Origin: Batkoa obscura
Taxonomy: Eukaryota > Entomophthoromycota > Entomophthoromycetes > Entomophthorales > Batkoaceae
Direction: 5' to 3'
DNA length: 64,000 nt
NCBI GenBank assembly: GCA_030770535.1
Contig: JASVEC010000021.1
Span: 506,001-570,000, forward strand
The notes beneath the pieces are model-generated. The model saw only the letters and a list, made by a program, of their open reading frames with translations, was not told the origin of the DNA and made no database searches. Positions 24,101-34,874 of this stretch are shown piece after piece. A program made the translations under genes and the position numbers. Every line of letters begins with the position of its first letter. The first letter of the stretch is position 1.

Positions 24101-25616
24101 GTTTGATATAGATTTTTTTTTTGACGAATCATCATCATAAAGTCCTGCTTCTACATTTACTTCACTTTCAATAGAATAATTTGATTCATCAGAGCTTCTT
24201 AGGATATTTGAAGCAGAACTATTTTCATTTACTAAGATAACTGAAGCCAAACTTTCCTTGGAATAAGTTGGAGATCTAATATATCCTTCATCACTGTCGT
24301 TTCTACTAATATTAGTTTTACTCTCTTCCTGGTCTTTGACATTTAAATCCTTATCTTCCAACCTTCCAGCTTCAATTAAGGCCAGGTTATCTCCTTTACA
24401 GGGAACTATGGCTTCAGGTATGTTCTCTACTTCATGACTTATTTCTGATAAAATGGAGACTTCTTTTGTTATAGAACTATTGTCTTTAATATCCCTGGAA
24501 CTTATGCTAACTCTTTCTTCTGAAACTATATTTGGCTTTATTTAAAATACTAGTATAAAAAACAAATAAACTACCTATTTGATTATCAATAGATGAAGAC
24601 TCTTCATCAGTAGTTCCGAATTCCATTATATTCACTTTGCTTACCCCAAGGATTTCAGCATCTATATTATTATCTGAAATGATTTCATCTTCAATCGTTA
24701 ACGAAGATGTATTATATGCGTCCATTTCATTAAGCACTTTTTGTATTTCTTCTTCATTCATTGCGATTGATGTCGAAGATAATGAGCCGCTTATTGACAC
24801 ATTGTTCTGTGCTAAGTTACTTGGTTCTAATTTATCTAATATCCAATTTTAATCAAAGCTTCATGATTATACACAAAATAAATGAAAGTATTTTTTGATC
24901 TACTATTTTAATAATGGTTTTTTTCAACTTTACATTGCATAAAAAAAGAAAAAAAGAGTAGCAAAAAAGACTATCCCAAATGAATCATATAATTAAAAAT
25001 TACCTTTAGAGCTAGTAACCGAGGAACACTTTCTAGGTAAACTGTATTTCTCTATTATCATGGATTCTGTTGAACTAGATCTGGTCATACTTTGCTGTAC
25101 ATTTGATGCTGAAGACATTGAATCAGCATATCTTTGTGAATTTATTTCAAACGACTCCCTACAAGTGGAGCCAGGATTTGTATTTGTGTCTGTGTCTAAT
25201 CTGAACTGGACATGTAAACTCTTCCTGGTCCTCACCATTTTTTTAAAAGAGTCTCGTACCTCTTTTGCTAATAAAATAGCAGACTCTTCAAAATGTTCAT
25301 TATCCCAATTTGTTAATAATACTCTATATATAATTAGCAATTTCATTAAGTTTCGGATGAAATCTCTCTGTTGTACACGTAAATCCATATTTGATAAAAG
25401 AATGTTGCTTTGAGTATCAATGTCACTTTTTTTAAATATATCTTCAATGCATTCAACCAGACTTTGTATCTCATGAACTACAGAGCTGGTATCATGTTTT
25501 TTCAACTTCTTTTCTACCAACTTCATCTTACTAATTGAATCATTTGAAGCTATAATCCACTCATTAGCTATTGTATTTTTACTAATAAGCTCGTTCTTAG
25601 GCCTTTGTTTTGCCAT
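15169..25616 (-). CDS. giant Ras guanine-nucleotide exchange factor (REM + CDC25 domains)
   Basis: Five exons, 25616-25004, 24835-24575, 24525-20863, 20811-18670 and 18629-15169, join through four phase-1 introns (168, 49, 51 and 40 nt; donors GTAATT/GTAGTT, acceptors TAG). The sum is 10,140 nt, 3,379 residues. The C-terminus carries a RasGEF N-terminal REM domain (about 2910-3040; FIETFLLTFRAF) and a CDC25 catalytic domain (about 3100-3340; DPMEVARQLTIMD, PFLGIYLTDLTF), so it should load GTP onto Ras at membranes. The remaining ~2,900 residues are mostly acidic Ser/Asp/Asn/Glu-rich low complexity, with a helical segment near 970-1206 and another helical region in exon 1. Repeats in the low-complexity part include a (EN)n run, DIDTDIDTD and a 14-residue minisatellite. 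Typical fungal RasGEFs are 1,000-1,600 residues. The upstream start is the first ATG in the frame; cDNA would settle introns. Confidence 0.85.
17583..17620. repeat. hexanucleotide microsatellite in the RasGEF coding sequence
   Basis: About six ATTTTC units on the plus strand encode an alternating Glu-Asn run in the protein. The unit length is a multiple of three, so copy changes keep frame. Confidence 0.8.
18715..18762. repeat. 12-bp tandem repeat in the RasGEF coding sequence
   Basis: Three to four copies of a 12-bp unit (TATCAATATCAG) encode Asp-Ile-Asp-Thr repeats. It is frame-preserving. Confidence 0.8.
21010..21165. repeat. 42-bp minisatellite in the RasGEF coding sequence
   Basis: About 3.6 imperfect 42-bp units encode a 14-residue repeat of the form N-Q-P-D-L-N-N-N-T-x-x-S-x-x. 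The two inner units are most alike; the outer ones have diverged. Confidence 0.7.
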
Positions 25617-27083
25617 TATGAAATCTAATTTAAAAATAAAGTGAGTGTTGGTTATTAGATGCTAATTAATGAGATTAATGTATAAAATGAATAATTAAAT
25701 GAGATTGATAAATAATTAATAAAATAAAATTATTATAACAAATGAGTTTTTTTTAATAAATAACATAATATCATATTAAACATTTAAGTTGAAATTAATT
25801 TAGTCAAGATCTGTAACGGTGTCAGATCATTCTAAGTTTTGTAAACTTTGCTATAATTTTCCTTAATTTTATTGGACAAAATTCGTTATTTCATAAAATC
25901 TAGTTCTGGTGACTGAAGTGCAGTTGTTAAAGTTCACATATGCAATTTCTCGCAAAATTTCTTCGATTGCTATTTGTTTAGTTATGTATTTTAAAACTTA
26001 ATTCTTAAGCTTTGACAGAAATTATATCCATAAATTTATTCCTAAATCAACAGTTAAATATTTCATATTCGAAGTTTAACAGTTGGTAATTTACACTCGA
26101 GAAAGTAAAGACATAAAATTTGTTAGTTTAAATATATGATATAAACTACTTTGGGGTAAAAAGTTTATACCCCCAAAGCTAATAATTTGCTAATACATTT
26201 AAATCTTAGTACATTTTTGATATATATAGATGCTAATATATCATAAGATAAGATATAACTATCTCCTGAGCTATATTCATTATATTACGATAACAGTAAA
26301 TCAAAACTTATGTACAAATCGAAGTTATTTATCCATAACTGTTAAAAATAAAAGTTAACGAGACATGAAATTAGTAATGACCATATATTATAATGATAAT
26401 GATCGTAAATTTTACTTTGATCTCTAAACCCGCTTTATAAGCTTAAAGACAGGTTAGTTGAAATGTTTATATTAAAACCTAGTTTCATTCCAATTATTAA
26501 ATTATTATTTTGAGAGTTACAGGAGTAAATTAAACTGGTATGGTCAGTCATTTTTAATCTTACAATTAAAGTTTAATTTTAGAAATAATGAAGTCCCTTT
26601 TTTATTAATTTTTAAAAATGTTTTGAACAAAAAACCTCTCTCTACTTATAAAAATGACAGCTGATTTTAATATCAATCAAAATTTAAATGTAAATTATAT
26701 TATATTAATGATATTACTTATATAAAGTCATCATTTATTAAGGTATTTATTATTAACATATACATTTTGAATATTGGATCATGTATTGATTGATATAAAA
26801 CCATAAGTCTGTTATTAATAAAATTACCAATAGTACTGCTATTATTATAATTAATATTAGTATAATAATAAAGTAAGGGGTTATTTAAATTCTAGTAACT
26901 TAATTCATAAGTTCTCTTAAAAACAAAGAAATATTAAAAAACCTGAATAATATATAACTTAGAATAATTTCTTTGTTTAAAACAGATTAGGTTCAAATGA
27001 TTAATATTATTAAAAAAATGATCTTATTACTAAAATGTAAATAAATATAAAGACATGAAAGGTATGAGAAATAATCAAACAAA
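25617..27083. other. divergent intergenic region, RasGEF/HSF-like
   Basis: About 1.5 kb between divergent start codons, so both promoters lie here. It contains one GC-rich hairpin (26149-26178). No MITE or gene is seen. Confidence 0.5.
26149..26178. repeat. GC-rich inverted repeat in a divergent promoter region
   Basis: CTTTGGGGTA and TACCCCCAAAG are near-perfect inverted arms (one extra base) around a ~9-nt spacer. C4/G4 runs are rare in this DNA. It could be a protein-binding site or hairpin; this is inference only. Confidence 0.4.
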
Positions 27084-27793
27084 ATGAAAAAGGTGGCCGA
27101 CTTTATTTTAACGCTTTACAAGTATTTTTAATTTGATTATAAACAATAGCGAAGTTTATTTATACTTTACTTAGATTACTCAATGAAAATTTATACAGTG
27201 AACTATTATCATGGGCAAATGATGGTCATAGTTTTTATATACACGACAGTAAAAAATTTGAAAATATCCTAAAAATGTATTTTAAAAGTTCAACATTGGG
27301 CTCTTTCTTCCGTCAATTAAATGTAAGTTTTAGCATTATTATTTTGCAATTTATTTATTTTTAGTTGTATCATTTCTATAGATTAAGCGATAGTAGGAAA
27401 AAGGAATATAAGAATATACATATAATTCAATTTAAAAACGAGCATTTTATAAAAGATCATCCTGAGTTGCTAACTAATATTCGTCGCCAGAAAGTTAAAT
27501 GTTATAAGCCTAAAAAGAAAACAGGTCAAAATAATGATGATAGTACTAAGCTGGATAACTTGGAAAATCCTTTATTGTCATTTGATGCAAACAATGATAA
27601 TAATCAATATATTGACAATAGCAGCTGCGTTAATAGGCTTCAATACCCCTGTTATTATCCCTGTTATTATCCCTATAATTATAATTATAATTATAATTAT
27701 AACAATTACTACTACTACTATAATAGCTACACTTGCTATAAACTGGGTTTTGATTATAAATCTCTTCCTTCATTTCCAAACTTTTTATTGTAA
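27084..27793 (+). CDS. HSF-type DNA-binding protein, minimal (mini-HSF 1)
   Basis: Three exons, 27084-27121, 27175-27322 and 27365-27793, join in frame to 204 residues. The N-terminal ~100 residues form a heat-shock-factor-type winged-helix domain: VADFILTLYKLL (helix 1), LLSWANDGHSFYIHD, MYFKSSTLGSFFRQLNLYHF (recognition helix region) and FIKDHPELLTNIRRQ. The first intron splits the codon after LY (phase 2) and the second follows RQLN (phase 0). The tail is basic, then Asn- and Tyr-rich (CYYPCYYP, repeated YN). No leucine-zipper HR-A/B trimerisation region is visible, unlike true HSF. A nuclear DNA-binding role is inferred from the fold; targets are unknown. The start is placed at the ATG just before helix 1. 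Confidence 0.8.
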
Positions 27794-28600
27794 TATTATT
27801 AAAAAATATAGATTCAGTTTGAGTTTAAAGTGTTATATTTAAAGTTTAATTTTAATTATTTATTTCTCCTCAGAGTTTTTATCTCATTTTTATACCTGTT
27901 GTGGCTCTATTATTACTTATTTAGCGGTAGTTTTTAGAATAATTATTTTTTTATGGCTTTAAAAAAAGCCTGATTCATATATACTAATTTAATTTTGGCT
28001 GAACTTTATTCTTAAACCAATAGTAAGTTAAGTCAAAATAGAGTTGCAATAAGTGCACAAAATATATAAGAAAAGGTTAAGGTTTTTTTAAAGATTTTTA
28101 AAGATTTTTAAAGCTCAGTAGTTTTAACTATATCTAAAATCCGATTGAGTAAAAATAGGTTATAAATAATCAATAAACAAAAAAGTACTATTATAAAATA
28201 AGCGGGGGCAGTTTAAAAGAATCCACCATTGGAGAAAAAAAGTGCCAATATTTCACGGGTGTAAAAAATGGGGAAATGAATAACTGTAAAAATAAGTTTA
28301 TTAGTATTTTTAACCATCTAATTAGCAAATCATTAGGCTTATTTTTCAAGTTGGTTATTAACTTCTTATTATTTAGTTTAAATAGCATGCTTTTTTTATT
28401 CATATTTTTATGCAAATGATTATAAAAAAATATATAAATAGGAAGATTATTTATTATCTGTTAACATTTTAACATCAACAAAATAGACAATAATATAAAT
28501 AATATAAATAATAAATAATAACATAAATAGACCTATAGAAATAAATTGAACCATTAAAATAATTTACGGCAATTGAGTTGTTGTAGATAAATAAGTAATT
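27794..28600. other. intergenic, mini-HSF 1 to hypothetical
   Basis: About 0.8 kb AT-rich spacer. The only structure is a short tandem of TTTTTAAAGAT (three units, about 28083-28113). No gene seen. Confidence 0.4.
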
Positions 28601-29167
28601 ATGAATAATGAAAAGAAATATAAGAAAGATGGCATATTAAAAAAGTTTAATATAGCTAATTTATTTAACAAGCTTAAGCCAGCGAAGAAAGAGTCAAAAT
28701 TCGAAAAGCTACCTTCGATACCACCAAGTCCACAACCAAATAAAGAAAAGAACAAAAGGATCTCACTACCAATCATACCTAGTATTATTAAGAGTTTAGA
28801 CTTTACAAATAGCAGTAGAAGATCTTTTCAAAGTAAAAGGAACAGTTTAAAGCATAATCGACCACAATCCTCTTTAAACTTAATTAGTGCTAGCCAACAA
28901 CAGCAGACTAAACGTAAATCTTTTTTTAAATGTCGAAATATACAAGTTGAAGGTAATAGTGATCGTGACCTTAAAATCCGAAGCCTGTCATTGGAAAATG
29001 AAAGAAATGATGGAGAAATCATTGCACGTAAACAGCTTAGAAGCATACGCTCTTTTGATGAGATGATTTTTAATGGGTTCGATCCCATCTTTCCTAACCA
29101 ACCTAGACCTCTAACTGTTTCATTTTCTATTACACCTAAACTCCAATCTGAATCTTTATTAACTTAA
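28601..29167 (+). CDS. hypothetical basic, Ser-rich protein
   Basis: An intronless frame of 188 residues, not recognised. The N-terminus is strongly basic (MNNEKKYKKDGILKKF), followed by FNKLKPAKK, a proline patch (LPSIPPSPQPN), many Ser/Arg motifs (SSRRSFQSKRNS, RKSFFK) and a C-terminal half with RSIRSFDEM and PRPLTVSF. There is no signal peptide, membrane helix or known domain. Several R-x-x-S sites resemble basophilic kinase targets, consistent with a disordered, phosphorylated cytosolic or nuclear protein; this is inference. Mixed codon use and 188 uninterrupted codons in AT-rich DNA support a real gene. Confidence 0.65.
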   Translation: MNNEKKYKKDGILKKFNIANLFNKLKPAKKESKFEKLPSIPPSPQPNKEKNKRISLPIIPSIIKSLDFTNSSRRSFQSKRNSLKHNRPQSSLNLISASQQQQTKRKSFFKCRNIQVEGNSDRDLKIRSLSLENERNDGEIIARKQLRSIRSFDEMIFNGFDPIFPNQPRPLTVSFSITPKLQSESLLT

Positions 29168-29556
29168 TATAATGTTTTTTTGTTTATATAGTTGCTATAA
29201 TTTCGATTTTTTATTAAAAATGGTTTATTAAATTTATGGATATTTCAAATATAGCAACCTTATATGACAGAATATTAGGCTCAGTAATAATGATACTTTA
29301 TATCAGCTCTTAATTAAAATAGCAACCTTGGGTAACTTTTATATTTTAAATTATTAGATATAACTAAACGTTTTAAAATAAACTACATTGATAAATTTAA
29401 TGATATAAATTATTGTTTCAACACATAAAATTGTTATACTCTACACTTTAATTAGGTTATTCAATTTTTAAAAATAACTTAATGAAATTAATGAAATCAA
29501 GTTTTATTTGGCTATTAAACTTAAAATATAGTAAAAAAGAAATTAGTATAGATCAA
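29168..29556. other. convergent intergenic region
   Basis: AT-rich 3' flanks of two convergent genes; nothing else recognised. Confidence 0.4.
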
Positions 29557-30006
29557 CTATTTTTTCCCTTTTTTACCAAGGCCAATACTAAGACGTTTGG
29601 AGCCATTGTTAGAGCTCTTACCGCTACCTGTATTTCCACCTTTTACGCTTTGGTTATTGCCTTTAGGCTGTCCTCTACCTCCCCCTTGTAACTTTTGGGT
29701 ATTCTTGGCTTGGCCTCTGTTGTTTCCTTGGGTATTTTGATTGTTACCTCTTCCTTGCCCACCCTGGTTATTAGAGTGGCCTAATAGATTTTTTCCAGTA
29801 TTCCATACAGTTTTAATAGTGCTAGCTGCATTATTTACTTTATTGCCTAAGTTAGTAACCTTGTTTCCAACATTACCAATGGTGCTGAATATTCCACGAG
29901 GCTGGATATATTCCCTTGTATCAAGATTAGTGAGCTCTTGGCTTCTAAAGCTAAAGGAGAAGGCACTGTTCAAAACGAGTAAAGTGAATAAGGTATTAAA
30001 CTTCAT
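29557..30006 (-). CDS. secreted cationic Gly/Asn/Gln-rich protein
   Basis: An intronless frame of 149 residues. Residues 1-18 (MKFNTLFTLLVLNSAFSF) form a clear signal peptide, so the product is secreted. After a short acidic segment and EYIQPR comes a predicted amphipathic stretch (about 38-76, starting GIFSTIGNVGNKV), then a disordered tail of Gly, Asn, Gln, Lys and Arg (GGRGQPKGNN, NNGSKR) ending GLGKKGKK. Net charge is strongly positive. It resembles a precursor of a cationic host-interaction or antimicrobial peptide, or a structural wall/matrix protein, but no family is recognised. The R before GIFST and the KR near the end could be processing sites. Confidence 0.75.
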   Translation of the reverse strand: MKFNTLFTLLVLNSAFSFSFRSQELTNLDTREYIQPRGIFSTIGNVGNKVTNLGNKVNNAASTIKTVWNTGKNLLGHSNNQGGQGRGNNQNTQGNNRGQAKNTQKLQGGGRGQPKGNNQSVKGGNTGSGKSSNNGSKRLSIGLGKKGKK

Positions 30007-31475
30007 TTTTTTAATATTATTATTTTTGATGTCTTAATGTTGAAATTTTTTTCTTATTTATATTATTTTCTTCTGTATAATAACAATATTTGCTATCCGA
30101 TTTATAATTATTATGGTTGTCGTTTTTATAATATTAATTGACCTTTTATTTTTTTTACTTTATATAGTAATTTTTGAATTTTTTAATAGATATAATTGAA
30201 GTATGATTTTAACATTAATTGGCTAGTTTGACAAAGATTATTATACTAGAGCTTCTATATTAATTCATTATATCTAAATAAACCATTATTATATTCAATA
30301 AAATAATAATTTAGATTAAGAGTTTATAGTAATAATCTTCTTCAATTTCGGGTCAACATTTCATTAATATATAACCATTTTCATCAATATATTTTATTAT
30401 ATTAAATTAATAAATAAAATTACTAGCTTTATCAATTCTATTACGATTTATTTCATCTTAATAGATTTTATAAATCATGTTACTATAACCAGTTTTTTAC
30501 AAGCTTTGTATGATTTACATAATAAATACTAATTAAAAAATGTTAGCTTGATGAGAAAATTCTTTCAGAATTCTTTATAGTAAAAACATATACATTATAA
30601 AGTATGTAATATAATATATATTCATAAACTGTAAAAAGTTTCGAGTGTCACAAAAATAAGTATTTAAAACTAGTTGGATTTAGATACTATTTTTTTATTT
30701 GTTGTCTATATCTTTTATAACAAATTTAAAAAAATGAATCTAAATTGAATCAGTTCTAAATAAGAGGGTTTTAAGAGTTAAATAATACGAGTCCAATAAA
30801 ATTATATAGTAACTATATTATAATAGTCTTTTTTTGAAACCTTGAAAGAGCTGATAGCTTTCAAGTGCCTCTTATCCATGAATCAAAATAATGACTACCT
30901 TTTAAAAACGTTATTTTATAAACACGACTAAAATGTATAAAATTTTACAATTATTCTAAAATTTATTCAAAATATGGGGATGTATTTTTGTGTTTAAGAA
31001 CTTTACTAACAAATTTTTCGCTTAAATAGCACTTAAAAATGGAAAAAATAATGAAGTCAAAAAAAGCATTCTCATATCTCAATAAATATTGAGACAAACT
31101 ATAACTAATTACGAAAAAACAGGGACATCAACCTCTCAGTTAAGATAGGTATTACTTTTTCTCAATTTATAACTCAATAAAAATTTAAGGTTGTGAGATT
31201 CGAACCTTTTAATTGGTCACCACTATTTTCCCACATTTTGAATTTTCTCAATTGAACAAATTAATATTTGTATTTTTTCATAATCGGTTATAGTATAAAG
31301 CAAATTTGACTAACAATATTTCTTTAATAGTAGCTTAGGTAGAGACAAAACCAAGAAATGCTGAAAATATCATAGAACCTAGATATTTTTATCATACACT
31401 TATCACTTAGATAGAAATTAAATGCTTTGATATCAATTTAAACAATTTATTAAAAAATGTTTATATAGTGATATC
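30007..31475. other. intergenic, MITE-bearing
   Basis: AT-rich spacer upstream of the secreted-protein gene. It holds one MITE (30972-31077). A tRNA-T-loop-like string at about 31195-31215 does not fold into a tRNA. Confidence 0.4.
30972..31077 (+). mobile_element. family A MITE, copy 5
   Basis: Left end ATATGGGGATGT, right end degenerate (GCATTCTCATAT). Core CGCTTAAATAGCACTTAAA is present. Confidence 0.8.
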
Positions 31476-32969
31476 GAAATTGGTTTCATTTTCTATCCAA
31501 TTAAAGATTCTATATTTTAAAAACTTTATTTAAATTCTGTAAAAATAAATTCTTTTTAAAAACTAAAATTACTCATCACAGTTTTAAATTATTTTATTAT
31601 AATTTATATTATAAGTTAGCAGAGCTTCTACCAAACTTAGTAAAAATCAACATATTAGCAAGGTTTTTACTAATATAACTTATATATTGATATTAATTAA
31701 AGTTGTAGTATATAAATAAATAAATATTTATAAAAATTCATTAAAAAATATTGATTATTAACTGTTTTATAATCAACATTGTAGATTTACTATTAAATAA
31801 ACAAATTATTTTTATATTATAATTACATTATTAATATATCACTGAATTAATAAATAACTGTATAAGGGGAAGTGGCTAGCTTTAAAACTATAGTTGACTA
31901 TTTTATAATATAAATAATATAATAGTAATTTTTATTCATTATTATAACTTCTTACTTTTTAGCTATTTATTAATTTAGCTATTAATTGTGGAATCTAGTA
32001 CTCAATGATTGGGATCAAAATTAATTCTTACTTGATTAACTAGCCATAAGTCAAAAAGTCTTAGTTTACATAACTAAGATAGACTTGAATTATGAAGAAT
32101 AGCATATGGGGATGTATTTTTTCGGTTAAGAGTTTTGCTAACAATCTTTCCACTCAAATAACGCTTAAAAATGGAAAAAGTAATGAAGACAAAAAAACAT
32201 CCCCATATAATATACTACGGACTATATAAGACAAATATAATAGATAAAACTACTGTAAATCTATGTAAAATATTATCACAAAGATTTGATGGCTTTATTA
32301 AAGGTACAACATTAGGGAATAATCCAATTAAAAAGTCTCGAGTTATTATCTTGAAGAGTCTCTTTTATACTCCAACAAATATGTATATCAAAACGGGGAG
32401 GCAATGTCCTTCAGAAACTGATTTTGATCCTAACCACTGAGTACTAGATTCCACAATTAATAGCTAAATTAATAAATAGCTAAAAAGTAAGAAGTTATAA
32501 TAATGAATAAAAATTACTATTATATTATTTATATTATAAAATAGTCAACTATAGTTTTAAAGCTAGCCACTTCCCCTTATACAGTTATTTATTAATTCAG
32601 TGATATATTAATAATGTAATTATAATATAAAAATAATTTGTTTATTTAATAGTAAATCTACAATGTTGATTATAAAACAGTTAATAATCAATATTTTTTA
32701 ATGAATTTTTATAAATATTTATTTATTTATATACTACAACTTTAATTAATATCAATATATAAGTTATATTAGTAAAAACCTTGCTAATATGTTGATTTTT
32801 ACTAAGTTTGGTAGAAGCTCTGCTAACTTATAATATAAATTATAATAAAATAATTTAAAACTGTGATGAGTAATTTTAGTTTTTAAAAAGAATTTATTTT
32901 TACAGAATTTAAATAAAGTTTTTAAAATATAGAATCTTTAATTGGATAGAAAATGAAAAACCAATTTGA
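31476..32969. repeat. 1.5 kb near-perfect hairpin (family B inverted repeat)
   Basis: The left arm (31476-32021) and right arm (32420-32969) are reverse complements of each other over about 545 bp with very few differences, mostly at the outer and inner ends. The ~400-bp loop contains one MITE and about 200 bp that also occur in the degenerate copy near 4.56-4.9 kb. There is no coding capacity. Such near-identity implies a recent inverted duplication or gene conversion between arms. It could be a non-autonomous foldback transposon, but no clear target-site duplication is visible. A MITE (copy 7) abuts the right arm. Confidence 0.85.
32103..32209 (+). mobile_element. family A MITE, copy 6 (in hairpin loop)
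   Basis: Ends CATATGGGGATGT and ACATCCCCATAT. It lies in the hairpin loop at the same internal point as MITE copy 1 in the diverged repeat near 4.6 kb, so it predates the split of those two copies or is part of the unit. Confidence 0.85.
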
Positions 32970-32970
32970 A

Positions 32971-33071
32971 CATATGAGAATGTGTTTTGTGTTTAAGAAT
33001 TTTACTAATAAATTTTCCGCTTAAATAGTACTTAAAAAATGGAAAAAGTAATGAAAAAAACATCCCCATAT
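32971..33071 (+). mobile_element. family A MITE, copy 7
   Basis: About 100 bp with left end CATATGAGAATGT and right end ACATCCCCATAT; it immediately follows the hairpin's right arm. Confidence 0.8.
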
Positions 33072-33142
33072 TTATTAGCTAAAATATATTTTTTTTGTAA
33101 TCATAATTAGATAATTCCAAAATATAGACTTTTATCTTTTAT

Positions 33143-33245
33143 CATATGAGGATGTTTTTGATTTCCATCTTTTCCATTTTTTAAGCGCTATTTGAGTGGA
33201 AAGATTGTTAATAAAATTCTTAAACAAAAAATACATCCTCAATAT
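33143..33245 (-). mobile_element. family A MITE, copy 8
   Basis: Reverse orientation. Ends CATATGAGGATGT and ACATCCTCAATAT; a few internal bases are missing near the right end. Confidence 0.8.
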
Positions 33246-34544
33246 TGTTTTTACTTTACAAGGGGTTATAAATTCATAATGTAATATCTAATCATCGATG
33301 CGTTTAATTTTTAAAATATGACAATATAAATCTAATCAAAAATGATTAAAGGTCAAATATATTGATTAATCATTATACTTCACACTTTTGAATTTTTTGT
33401 AATTAAACTTAATTTTCGAACTAATGGCGTCATTTTATTACAGCTTGTCAACTATTAACTATGAATATAAGAGTTTTAAGTTAATGTATATTTTAAAGTC
33501 TTAGGTTTTACAGTAGTTACTTTTATTTAGTACTTTAATATTGTTTAAATCTTTTTAAAATAGGTTAGTAATGTACAGAATAAATAAAGAGATGTATTAT
33601 AACTATGCTTCCTAAATAACCGTTTCTTACTAAAATAAAATAAAAATTTAAACATAAACAGTATAAATCAAAACTACATTATTATATTATAGTTTTAATT
33701 TAACATTGAGACATTTAACTTTATTGAATTAATGACATAGTTGTAAAAAATACAGTAAAACGAACTGAGCTTTACCAATTTTGGAATTTATACCATAAAT
33801 ATCACTGTATAATAAAATCCTGTATTAACCTGTATTAACCTGTATCAACCTTAATGAAAAAGTAGTGATAATGTAAAGTAGAATTTAATTCAGTTTCTTT
33901 TATTATACCATGAGAGTGAATGATGTATCATCAAAAAGTATTTATCTTTTATTGTTTATTGTTTTCCCCCATAGTCGCTATAAGACCTTTTAATTTGGTT
34001 TTTATTTGATTATTTTCTAATATACTATTTGCTTTAATATACAAGTTTGAGATTTCAAAAAGCTTATCTTTAAAAATAATGTGAAGTATTTGCCTATACT
34101 ACCTATCTATTCAGTTATTTATTCTTAAAATCGCTTGCTTTCCGCTATCTCATTCAATAAGTCTTTACTATGTGTTTATGCTTTTTATAGAAAAAGAATG
34201 CTCTGACCATTTTAGGTAGAATTTTTTTAAATAAAAGAATACCAATAACTCCGTTATCAAACTTCGAAATGAAAAATTGAAATAATTGAAGTAATAAATG
34301 TTTTTTATCTACAATAACTCAGGGATTTTCTAGAACGAGTATACGCTTATTTTAAAACACAATTCACGAATAGTCATTATGGAGTATTAACACTAGCGAG
34401 AAATGATACTATTATAGTTTATATTACAAGGTTGGTGAGCCCATTGTTAGATTTATTAGATTTTTTCATCTTTATTGCTTTCTTACTAGAGAAATAAGTT
34501 AGTGGCTGTAATAGTATATAAATTTTTACCTAATATATTTTAGT
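33246..34544. other. intergenic between MITE copies 8 and 9
   Basis: About 1.3 kb AT-rich spacer. It contains a 10-bp tandem (CCTGTATTAA, three units, about 33819-33850). No gene seen. Confidence 0.4.
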
Positions 34545-34642
34545 AATTGGGTGTGTTTTTTGGTTTCCACTTTTTCCATTTTTTAAGCATTATTAAGCGG
34601 AAAATTTGTTAGTAAAATTCTTAAAAAAATATATCCCCTAAT
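34545..34642 (-). mobile_element. family A MITE, copy 9
   Basis: Reverse orientation, somewhat decayed; ends TTGGGTGTGTTTTTT and ATATCCCCTAA. Confidence 0.7.
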
Positions 34643-34874
34643 TTTTTATGTAGCAATTCTATACTTTTACCACTTGAGTATGCTCAAAAAAAGAAATATA
34701 TATATGAAAAGCATAGTATTTTTATAATTTTCATAATTTTTATTTTTTAAAATAAATTTAAAAACATGTAGCTTTATTATAATAATTAAAATTCATTATT
34801 GATATTAATTTCCAACCAGGGAAAATTAAGAAATAAACAAAAGTGATTATACTAAGTAATCTAGAAAAAAATGC

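Noticed and set aside
15761-25413. Several plus-strand frames of 60-170 codons opposite the RasGEF
   Set aside because: They are antisense shadows of the Ser/Asp/Glu-rich coding strand and have no independent features.
31190-31250. tRNA-like T-loop string (GATTCGAACC) suggesting a tRNA
   Set aside because: No complementary T stem, acceptor stem or anticodon arm can be formed on either strand.
32171-32440. 89-residue frame inside the hairpin loop
   Set aside because: It begins within a MITE, runs into the inverted-repeat arm, and its composition is that of AT-rich spacer. No homologous frame survives in the diverged copy near 4.7 kb.
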